Shown here in pieces: positions 1 to 4,593 of a stretch of 5,552 nucleotides of DNA (within the stretch, counting starts at the first letter, position 1; the number at the start of each line of letters is the position of its first letter). The notes below the pieces were generated by a model. It was not told the origin of the DNA and made no database searches. It saw nothing but the letters and a program-made list of their open reading frames with translations. The DNA comes from an uncultured Ruminococcus sp. (lineage in GTDB: Bacteria; Bacillota; Clostridia; Oscillospirales; Ruminococcaceae), in assembly GCA_937942105.1 (NCBI GenBank), contig CALDFS010000335.1:1-5552 (forward strand). Reading direction: 5' to 3'. A program made the translations under genes and the position numbers.

Positions 1-12
1 TAGTGAGCGACA

Positions 13-861
13 TCACTTATCACTTGCATCACTTACGACGTAAGCCGTATGCCTCATCCTTGCAGCAAGCGCCCTAAGCTCAATTCTTCGCGGCAAATCC
101 ATAAACCTTTCGCAATCGGTGAAATAGCTTGAAAAAACAACATCCAGCCCCTCGCGCTCGATATCCTTATAAAGCTCATCGACCGCCCGCGCAATATCTA
201 TCTTCTCCTCGGCATTTTTGATTTCAAGATACCTCAGCATAAATCCAAGCGCTGTAAGCTGGCGTGGAGTGATGATATCGTGAAGCCCGCGAACGTCAAT
301 CCTCTCATCACCAATGGCAACCATCCCCATATCAGAAACGAACAGCCGCTCACTTCCGGTGCCGTCTGGGTACGATGTAAAGCCTTTGGAGGTAAGCACC
401 CGCGACTGCTTCCAGTCGGCCTGGGCGATATTCTGCGGGCTTTCTCCGCCGATTTTGTGTGCAGATTGGGAAACGTTTCTGATAACGTAATCCTCCATTA
501 GATATATCCTGTCGGCAACCGAAAGATACTCGCCGCTTCCGCCGATTACAAGGATAGTAGATACCCCCAAGCCGGTGTGAAGCTCCTTGACCCGGTCGGT
601 AAAGGGGGTTATAGGCTCCTTGGCAATCAATTCCTTCATCTTGGAATCCCGAATCATGAAGTTTGTGGCGCTTCTGTCCTCGTCTATGAGCAAAAGCTTG
701 CAGCCGAAGTCAGCGGCCTCCATGATGTTTGCCGCCTGCGAGGTCGAGCCGGAGGCATGGTCGGTGGAAAAATCCTGCGTGTTCCCGCCGGGAAGCCACT
801 TTATAAACGGCGAGATGTTCACGTTCTTAACGCACCTGCCGTCCTCGGCGCTGATGGTCAT
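13..861 (-). CDS. C-terminal fragment of the ABC-class ATPase, signature and Walker B part
   Basis: This frame is open from the P-loop region (about 966) to TGA at 13-15; the first ATG in it is at 861. The 282 residues from that ATG contain ISAEDGR, ISPFI, ASGSTSQAANIMEA, LLLIDED, SATNFMIRD, EPITPF and VSTILVIGGSGEYL, all characteristic of the family. There is no Shine-Dalgarno before the ATG at 861, and the in-frame sequence upstream of it is also family-conserved (GKSTLLDAISAGIYNH, then GDGRE). It is therefore the second half of the broken gene rather than an independent gene. The tail ends VVSDASDK, encoded by tandem GTGAT-like repeats just before the stop. Confidence 0.8.
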   Translation of the reverse strand: MTISAEDGRCVKNVNISPFIKWLPGGNTQDFSTDHASGSTSQAANIMEAADFGCKLLLIDEDRSATNFMIRDSKMKELIAKEPITPFTDRVKELHTGLGVSTILVIGGSGEYLSVADRIYLMEDYVIRNVSQSAHKIGGESPQNIAQADWKQSRVLTSKGFTSYPDGTGSERLFVSDMGMVAIGDERIDVRGLHDIITPRQLTALGFMLRYLEIKNAEEKIDIARAVDELYKDIEREGLDVVFSSYFTDCERFMDLPRRIELRALAARMRHTAYVVSDASDK

Positions 862-935
862 TGCGGTTTCATCCGAGATGCATAGCTCGCGCCCATCGCC
901 TGCGGTGTGATTGTAGATTCCGGCGGAAATAGCGT

Positions 936-2072
936 CTAACAGGGTTGATTTGCCGGAATATCCGCCCCGGTTATTACTGTAACTCCGCGCCTTATGCCCA
1001 TGCCCTTTATCCCCGCGATTTCGATTTCATCCTCCGGTGGGGAGACAAACGGAATTGCCGTATCAAGCGGCTTATCAGAACCTTTGGCACGGGGCAGGAT
1101 GCTTCCGTTTGCGATAAATGCGCAGTAGTCGCTCGATTTAAGATACTCGCGTATAAAAAGCTGCTTTTTGGCAAGTGTTAGCGCCGCTTCAAGTTTTTCG
1201 GGGCTGTGCTCTGCGATGAAGCTGTCTACCGCCTTTGGCAGATCCTTGCAGAGCATTTGGATCACCCTTGCAATCTTCTTCCGCGGGAGCTGGATTTGCA
1301 GCCGGATGCAGAAGCATGGCAGGGGCGGGCGCTCGGTATCGTCCTCAATAAGATAGATGCTGTTTCCGGGACCGTTGGTGTAATCCTTCTGCGGGCAGAC
1401 GGCGAAGAACGCCGAATTGCGCATAAGCACCTCTCCGCCGGGGCGGACAAGGTAGTAGCGGCCGTTCTCGGTGTCAGGGCGGCTGCGGTTGTAAAGTGCG
1501 TCGTTGAGTGCGTCGATGTACGGCGCGAACTCGCGCAGAAGGCAGTCTGCTGCGGCGGTTGCAAGCTCGGTCACCCCCAGCCGTTCAGCCGGAATCTGAA
1601 GCTGAACTACTGGCTTATCTTCGGCTTCTTTGTTTGCACAGGTGTAAACCATGCTTATATCATCGTGCCAGTACTGCGGAAGGCTTTCAAGGTAGGGGTC
1701 TGGCGGGGCAATCGGGTGAACAACAGCCGTGCCGTTGTAAAGCTCCGCCCAGCTTTTGTGCTTGTAGTAGCAATCGCATAGAATATTTTCCAGCCTTTTC
1801 AAATTATCCTCTCCTTTGATGAGATTTTTAAGCGGTATCGTCACAACAACCGTCGGCTTGTCCTTGGCAAGCTTGTGGGTCTGCGTGAACTGATAGGAGG
1901 TTTCACCGCTCCTGTATACCGGGTCGTTGACCTTTTTGATAAATTCGGTGGGATTCCCGGTAGGCATGCCGACATCCGCTTCCGGCGGTATGATGGCTGC
2001 ACCCTCGTAGATTTCCTTGTAGGTGGTTTCGCTTCCGTCCATCTTTAAAAGATAGCTTTTGAGTCTTTTCAA
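936..2072 (-). CDS. N-terminal fragment of the ABC-class ATPase, up to the frameshift
   Basis: As sequenced, this frame encodes 378 residues from TTG, of which the last nine (ADIPANQPC) are out-of-frame junk before TAG. It lacks the P-loop and Walker B, so alone it cannot bind ATP in the family manner. The N-terminal domain looks internally repeated: YKEIYEGAAIIPP (18-30) with DKPTVVVTIPLKNL (71-84) resembles WAELYNGTAVVHP (108-120) with DKPVVQLQIPAERL (152-165). A third related IPL-like stretch (CIRLQIQLPRKK, 255-266) sits in the part that matches the family generally. The reconstructed protein seems longer than the 550-570 residues I remember as usual for the family, which fits an inserted or duplicated module. 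Confidence 0.8.
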   Translation of the reverse strand: MKRLKSYLLKMDGSETTYKEIYEGAAIIPPEADVGMPTGNPTEFIKKVNDPVYRSGETSYQFTQTHKLAKDKPTVVVTIPLKNLIKGEDNLKRLENILCDCYYKHKSWAELYNGTAVVHPIAPPDPYLESLPQYWHDDISMVYTCANKEAEDKPVVQLQIPAERLGVTELATAAADCLLREFAPYIDALNDALYNRSRPDTENGRYYLVRPGGEVLMRNSAFFAVCPQKDYTNGPGNSIYLIEDDTERPPLPCFCIRLQIQLPRKKIARVIQMLCKDLPKAVDSFIAEHSPEKLEAALTLAKKQLFIREYLKSSDYCAFIANGSILPRAKGSDKPLDTAIPFVSPPEDEIEIAGIKGMGIRRGVTVITGADIPANQPC

Positions 2073-2080
2073 ATGGCAAG

Positions 2081-2086
2081 TCTCCT
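2081..2086 (-). promoter_or_regulatory. Ribosome binding site deciding a TTG start for the ATPase
   Basis: AGGAGA is 8 nt before the TTG at 2072, and the following MKRLKSYLLKMDG resembles the N-terminus of this ATPase family. An upstream in-frame ATG at 2210 would place the terminator hairpin inside the protein and has no Shine-Dalgarno, so it is not the start. Confidence 0.75.
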
Positions 2087-2134
2087 TATAATCTATTTGC
2101 CAAGGCGGATTCTGATTGATACCCGCATTTACAG

Positions 2135-2168
2135 AAAAAAACACACGCCCGGGATTTCGGACGTGTGT
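2135..2168 (-). terminator. Intrinsic terminator in the leader, upstream of the ATPase gene
   Basis: On the minus strand ACACACG (2162-2168) pairs with CGTGTGT (2141-2147). The stem extends inward by one G-U and three GC pairs to give about 11 bp with a 6-nt loop, and 7 T residues follow directly (2135-2141). This is a textbook Rho-independent terminator. It lies 62 nt before the ATPase start and 49 nt before its Shine-Dalgarno, so RNA polymerase from the upstream promoter must pass it to express the ATPase. Confidence 0.85.
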
Positions 2169-2256
2169 CAAACAGATTATTAAGTCAAAGCAAACATGAC
2201 CTGACCGCAAAAACGGTCAAGCAATTTATCCGCAAAGCTTATCTGACAAGCAAATC

Positions 2257-2388
2257 AGGGCGCACTATCCGAAAGAATATTTTCGCAGTGACTGCCTTCC
2301 TTGACTGATGGTTTTAAGCGATGCGAATTGCAAATCAATATCGCCAAAAGGGCAAATTATAGGCTGTTTCGGCAAAGAGGGCGCACTA
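2257..2388. repeat. Two direct copies of an AGGGCGCACTA repeat, offset 121 nt
   Basis: The 11-mer AGGGCGCACTA occurs at 2257-2267 and 2378-2388 on the plus strand. Each copy is preceded by a related GCAAA segment (GCAAATC and GCAAAG), so the similarity covers about 17-18 nt. Both copies sit in the leader region, one in the short ORF and one just before the TGA that ends its extended frame. They could be paired regulatory elements, the ends of a small repeated element, or a remnant duplication. Confidence 0.6.
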
Positions 2389-2413
2389 CGTCTGTAAACA
2401 ACAGGTTTTTCAT
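2357..2413 (-). CDS. Short leader-peptide-like ORF, 18 codons
   Basis: ATG at 2413 encodes MKNLLFTDVVRPLCRNSL and ends at TAA (2357-2359). It is not a peptide I can assign. Support is positional: a near-consensus promoter about 50 nt upstream of the ATG, AAGGAGG at 7 nt, and an intrinsic terminator about 190 nt beyond its stop, followed by a real gene. The first copy of the GGGCGCACTA repeat lies inside it, encoding the VVRPL portion. The same frame stays open for another 34 codons after the TAA, starting FALLAILICNSH and ending at TGA (2255-2257). It could therefore be the start of a longer gene broken by a nonsense mutation rather than a designed leader. It has no strong run of one regulatory amino acid of the kind seen in biosynthetic attenuators. 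Confidence 0.4.
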   Translation of the reverse strand: MKNLLFTDVVRPLCRNSL

Positions 2414-2420
2414 GTGACAT

Positions 2421-2427
2421 CCTCCTT
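2421..2427 (-). promoter_or_regulatory. Perfect Shine-Dalgarno of the 18-codon leader ORF
   Basis: AAGGAGG lies 7 nt before an ATG at 2413. A full-consensus site at ideal spacing in an otherwise gene-less stretch is the main reason to believe that the short ORF is translated. Confidence 0.65.
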
Positions 2428-2461
2428 TGCTGATATTAATAATCCGCCTTTCGGCAAGTTT

Positions 2462-2490
2462 ATATTAGCACATCTTGGGCGATATGTCAA
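2462..2490 (-). promoter_or_regulatory. Sigma-A/sigma-70 type promoter for the leader and ATPase gene
   Basis: On the minus strand a perfect -35 box TTGACA (2485-2490) and a -10 box TAATAT (2462-2467) are separated by exactly 17 nt, with an extended -10 TGC immediately before the -10. The predicted start of transcription is near 2455. This is the strongest promoter-like sequence I saw in the window. It points into the leader region and the ABC-type ATPase gene. Confidence 0.75.
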
Positions 2491-2646
2491 TAGCGGTGGG
2501 ATTGAAAAAATAAACGGTTATTTGGCGTGGACGCCGATAGGCGGACAACGGGTGCGGTTTTGGGGCGCAGCAACAAGACGCAAATCGGTGCAGCTTAGCT
2601 CCATCAATACGAAAATCAGCTGCAAGACAGTCGTCGAGCACGCGCC
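2491..2646. other. Non-coding gap between the deacylase stop and the downstream promoter
   Basis: I find no supportable gene in these 156 nt. On the minus strand there is a 7-bp inverted repeat (TGCAGCT/AGCTGCA, 22-nt loop). Two mutually exclusive short hairpins share one GGCG (CGCC-TATC-GGCG and GGCG-TCCA-CGCC, about 2524-2544). A 6-bp AT stem (AAATAA-CCGT-TTATTT, 2508-2523) runs into three further T residues at 2505-2507. The last could weakly terminate the deacylase transcript but is too AT-rich to call. A plus-strand open frame across this region has no Shine-Dalgarno and no recognisable protein. Confidence 0.5.
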
Positions 2647-3090
2647 CTAAATGAAGCCAATTATATCATTCAGACTTGCAATAGAATCAGGTGAGATTTT
2701 CAGAGTGAACATTGAATTTCCGCTTCCGCCATACACAAAGTCGTACTGAAAAAGCTTCTTATCCATTATACATGGAATCGTTAGCCCCACGAGCGGAATT
2801 TCACCGGCTTCATAACCGGTTTGTATTTCAATTTGTTTTCTGTCTGCCATTTTTATCTTTTGAAATCCGAATTGCTCTTTTATACCTGCAAAATCCACTC
2901 TGCCATAGCTTGAGCTGACAAACAGCGCAACCAGCCCTCTGTCTGTTTGTGCAATTAAAGTTGGTACAGACTTTTCGATTGGAAAATACTTTGCAGCATC
3001 AGCAAGCGTAATTATCGGTTTGTCATGTTCAATTATTTCAAAATCTATGTTTTGATTCTGCAACAGCTTAATTAGCCTTTTAATATCCAC
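2647..3090 (-). CDS. YbaK/EbsC-family aminoacyl-tRNA deacylase-like protein
   Basis: A 147-residue single-domain protein of the YbaK/ProX/EbsC fold (PF04073-like). Members hydrolyse mischarged aminoacyl-tRNAs in trans, classically Cys-tRNA(Pro). Recognisable parts are the N-terminal EHDKPIITLADAA (residues 21-33), the core strand VPTLIAQTDRG (42-52), TGYEAGEIPLVG (91-102, the Gly-Tyr/Gly-x-x-P signature), IMDKKL (108-113) and YGGSGN followed by LKISPDSI (120-136). Length is usual for stand-alone members. By eye, the residue that aligns with the catalytic Lys of Haemophilus YbaK (the K of the K-T-L motif) is Pro43 here. Its substrate may therefore differ, or it may belong to a non-Cys-tRNA(Pro) subfamily. 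The GTG start is set by AAGGAG 7 nt upstream. I see no promoter in the 87 nt after pepV, so read-through from the pulA-pepV operon is plausible. The stop is TAG. Confidence 0.85.
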   Translation of the reverse strand: MDIKRLIKLLQNQNIDFEIIEHDKPIITLADAAKYFPIEKSVPTLIAQTDRGLVALFVSSSYGRVDFAGIKEQFGFQKIKMADRKQIEIQTGYEAGEIPLVGLTIPCIMDKKLFQYDFVYGGSGNSMFTLKISPDSIASLNDIIGFI

Positions 3091-3097
3091 AACATTG

Positions 3098-3103
3098 CTC
3101 CTT
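3098..3103 (-). promoter_or_regulatory. Ribosome binding site fixing a GTG start for the deacylase-like gene
   Basis: AAGGAG is placed 7 nt before the GTG at 3090. The nearby ATG at 3095-3093 is only 2 nt from the Shine-Dalgarno and in another frame, so GTG is the supported start. Confidence 0.75.
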
Positions 3104-3115
3104 CACAATATGATA

Positions 3116-3157
3116 ATCCCGCCGCAAGCCCGCGATACAGCAGCATTGCGGCGGGAT
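3116..3157 (-). terminator. Perfect 12-bp GC-rich inverted repeat between pepV and the deacylase gene, possible weak terminator or processing hairpin
   Basis: On the minus strand ATCCCGCCGCAA and TTGCGGCGGGAT pair perfectly around an 18-nt loop, beginning 20 nt after the pepV stop. The bases following it on the minus strand (TATCATATTG) are not a U tract, so it is not a canonical intrinsic terminator in the gene direction. On the plus strand a T5 run lies about 8 nt beyond the stem, too far for a clean terminator. It may instead block 3' exonucleases at the end of the pulA-pepV message or set differential expression of the next gene. The loop contains a second GCGGG that could pair alternatively with the left arm. 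Confidence 0.4.
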
Positions 3158-3177
3158 CTATGCTATTTTTCAGAATT

Positions 3178-4575
3178 TTATCCGCAAATCTTGGCAATAG
3201 CCAGCGCAAACATCTTGGCGTTCAGCGTTAACTGGTCGAGCTTTATGAATTCATCCGGCGAGTGCATGTGGTTGTCTTCACCCAAGAACTCTGCGCCAAA
3301 GGCGACTCCGCCCTCGATTTCGTGGACGTAGGTTCCGCCGCCGATAGCGATACATTCGCCCTTTTCGCCGGTGACGTCCTCGTAGACTTCTAAGAGCTTC
3401 TGCACGAACGGACTGTCTGCGCTGACCTTGTGCGGCTCTGTGCCGCCGCACTTTTCCACCTTGAAGTCCGCACTTTCTAAGGTGGGGATGAGCTTAGATG
3501 TTACGTCCGCGACGGTGTAGCTTGCGGGAAGCCTTATATCTATAGCGCAGCTCAGCTCGCCAGCTTCAAAATTGATGATGCTGAGAACGCAGGTGAGTGC
3601 GCCGGATTCATCATCGCTCATCTTTATATTAAGGCTCTCGCCGTTTGTCTCACCGTAGGGGAAAAGCTTGGATAGCTTGGATATGCGTAGTGATGCATCA
3701 TCGGTCAGGTGAAGCTCGCTGATGAGCCTTATCAGGGCTGTTATGGCGTTAGCACCGATTTCGGGAGTGGAGGCGTGGGCACTCTTTCCCTCGGCGTCTA
3801 TCCTTACGCATCCGCCGAAGTCCTTGGTAGTAAACTTGACAGGGATGTCAACCGCTTTGGCTGCCTTTTCGATTTCTGAAACAGTGACCCCGCCCAGGAC
3901 CGCATACGCCGACTGTGGGACAGCGTTTACAACCGTTCCGCCCGAAAGCTCCATCAGTGCCCGGGCGGAGAAGGGCTGGGCAGCCTTTGCGCCGAAATTA
4001 GCCCTTATCATGCCCTTTTCGATGTTGATAACAGGGTAGTTGCCATCAGGAGTGAATGAGTATTTCGGGGGCTTTTCCTTTGTGAAGTAGTATTCAAGGT
4101 CGGACGAACCGTTTTCCTCATCCGTTCCAAGAATCAGCTTAAAGCCTTTTTTAAGCGGGATGTTCAGCTCTTTAAGCGCCTTCATGGCGTAGATGACCGC
4201 AACAGCAGGACCCTTATCATCTATTGCGCCTCTGCCGTAAAGTCTGCCGTCAGCGATTCTTGCCTTGTAAGGCTCACCCGTCCAGCCCGTTCCCTCGGGG
4301 ACTACGTCGAGATGTGCCAGGATTCCAAGCTCCGGCTCGCCCTCTGTGTAGGAAGCCGTGCCGACGTATCCCTCAAAATTGCGGGTATTAAAGCCGAAGC
4401 TTTCGCATATCTGCAAGGCGCGTTCCAAGCACTTTGCCGCATCTGCTCCGAACGGAGCACCGGGCGCAGGCTTGCCCTTTACACTTGGGAAGGATATAAG
4501 CTCAGACAGGGTGGAGATCATCTTATCCCTCTGCGAGTCTATATAGTCGAAAATTTTCTGTTTTAAATTTTCCAT
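3178..4575 (-). CDS. pepV: PepV-type Xaa-His dipeptidase, M20A metallopeptidase
   Basis: A 465-residue cytoplasmic di-zinc peptidase that cleaves dipeptides with broad specificity, including beta-Ala-His in characterised PepV proteins. Length matches the PepV/Sapep family (about 465-470). Visible family residues are LAHLDVVPEG (metal His88, catalytic-support Asp90), GRGAIDDKGP (bridging Asp119), TDEENG (general base Glu153 and metal Glu154), FTPDGNYP (Asp177) and the C-terminal NHMHSPDE (metal His438). The lid domain contributes VVNAVP (Asn217) and KSAHASTPE (His267). All are in positions close to those I recall for Lactobacillus PepV, so the enzyme should be active. The ATG start has a Shine-Dalgarno at 9 nt and gives the usual N-terminus. 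It follows the pullulanase gene by 18 nt. Succinyl-diaminopimelate desuccinylase (DapE) is the common mis-annotation; the large lid insertion and the length argue for PepV. Confidence 0.93.
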   Translation of the reverse strand: MENLKQKIFDYIDSQRDKMISTLSELISFPSVKGKPAPGAPFGADAAKCLERALQICESFGFNTRNFEGYVGTASYTEGEPELGILAHLDVVPEGTGWTGEPYKARIADGRLYGRGAIDDKGPAVAVIYAMKALKELNIPLKKGFKLILGTDEENGSSDLEYYFTKEKPPKYSFTPDGNYPVINIEKGMIRANFGAKAAQPFSARALMELSGGTVVNAVPQSAYAVLGGVTVSEIEKAAKAVDIPVKFTTKDFGGCVRIDAEGKSAHASTPEIGANAITALIRLISELHLTDDASLRISKLSKLFPYGETNGESLNIKMSDDESGALTCVLSIINFEAGELSCAIDIRLPASYTVADVTSKLIPTLESADFKVEKCGGTEPHKVSADSPFVQKLLEVYEDVTGEKGECIAIGGGTYVHEIEGGVAFGAEFLGEDNHMHSPDEFIKLDQLTLNAKMFALAIAKICG

Positions 4576-4584
4576 AAATGTTTT

Positions 4585-4590
4585 TCCTTT
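4585..4590 (-). promoter_or_regulatory. Ribosome binding site of the dipeptidase gene
   Basis: AAAGGA lies 9 nt before the ATG at 4575, inside the 18-nt gap after the pullulanase stop codon. It supports the chosen start. The lack of room for a promoter between the two genes supports co-transcription. Confidence 0.7.
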
Positions 4591-4593
4591 CTG

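Larger units (their letters stand above)
13..2072 (-). pseudogene. Predicted ATPase of the ABC class, gene interrupted by a 1-nt deletion in the Walker A coding sequence
   Basis: Whole locus of a PF09818-like 'predicted ATPase of the ABC class'. Read with one G restored, it gives about 686 residues from the TTG start. The N-terminal region of about 345 residues precedes a conserved CAFIANGSILPR segment (residues 317-328) and the GMGIRRGVTVITG strand. Next come Walker A GGGYSGKST (about 369-377), the signature-like ASGSTSQAA, Walker B LLLIDED (about 460-466) with SATNFMIRD, and a VIGGSGEYLSVAD segment. Family roles are poorly defined: nucleotide and RNA binding has been described for a trypanosome relative, and bacterial ones are uncharacterised. 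At plus-strand 965-968 a CCCC run should be CCCCC. As it stands, the frame is lost exactly within the P-loop and ends nine codons later at TAG. Either this is a homopolymer sequencing error or the gene is dead; every other family motif is intact on both sides, which favours an error or a very recent mutation. Confidence 0.85.
2135..2455 (-). ncRNA. Predicted ~320-nt leader RNA or small transcript upstream of the ATPase gene
   Basis: The segment runs from the predicted start (near 2455) to an intrinsic terminator at 2135-2168. It begins with a small hairpin capped by a GAAA tetraloop (GCC-GAAA-GGC, 2446-2455), then a perfect Shine-Dalgarno (2421-2427) and an 18-codon ORF. Two copies of a TAGTGCGCCCT repeat follow, then a TGACCG/CGGTCA stem with a 6-nt loop (2202-2219), then the terminator. 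The layout matches either a peptide-dependent attenuation leader for the ATPase gene or an independent small RNA/mRNA. I recognise no known riboswitch or Rfam class, and I did not find a convincing antiterminator complementary to the terminator arm, so the regulatory reading is inference. Confidence 0.45.

Noticed and set aside
961..971. Programmed -1 ribosomal frameshifting joining the two ATPase halves
   Set aside because: The site ACC GGG GCG lacks an X-XXY-YYZ slippery heptamer, I saw no clear stimulatory structure directly after it, and splitting a P-loop this way would be unusual.
1206..1781. Long plus-strand open frames (191 codons and several shorter) opposite the ATPase gene
   Set aside because: They are antisense shadows of a gene with clear family motifs and have no recognisable domain.
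2093..2128. Minus-strand 11-codon ORF (MRVSIRIRLGK) between terminator and ATPase start
   Set aside because: It has no Shine-Dalgarno and is of a length expected by chance.
2073..2210. ATG at 2210 as the start of the ATPase, adding 46 residues
   Set aside because: The extension reads through the terminator hairpin and U tract, has no ribosome binding site and does not resemble the family; TTG at 2072 has AGGAGA at 8 nt.
2285..2295. Palindrome GCAGTGACTGC as an operator
   Set aside because: An 11-nt dyad with a 1-nt centre is easily found by chance, and it lies downstream of the promoter without a second site.
2505..2523. AT-only hairpin AAATAA-CCGT-TTATTT with T run as a terminator for the deacylase gene
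   Set aside because: Six A-T pairs are too weak for a confident intrinsic terminator; noted only within the intergenic description.
2414..2650. Plus-strand 78-codon open frame across the intergenic region
   Set aside because: It would start at GTG without a Shine-Dalgarno, runs antisense over the promoter and its product is unrecognisable; the minus-strand signals explain the region better.
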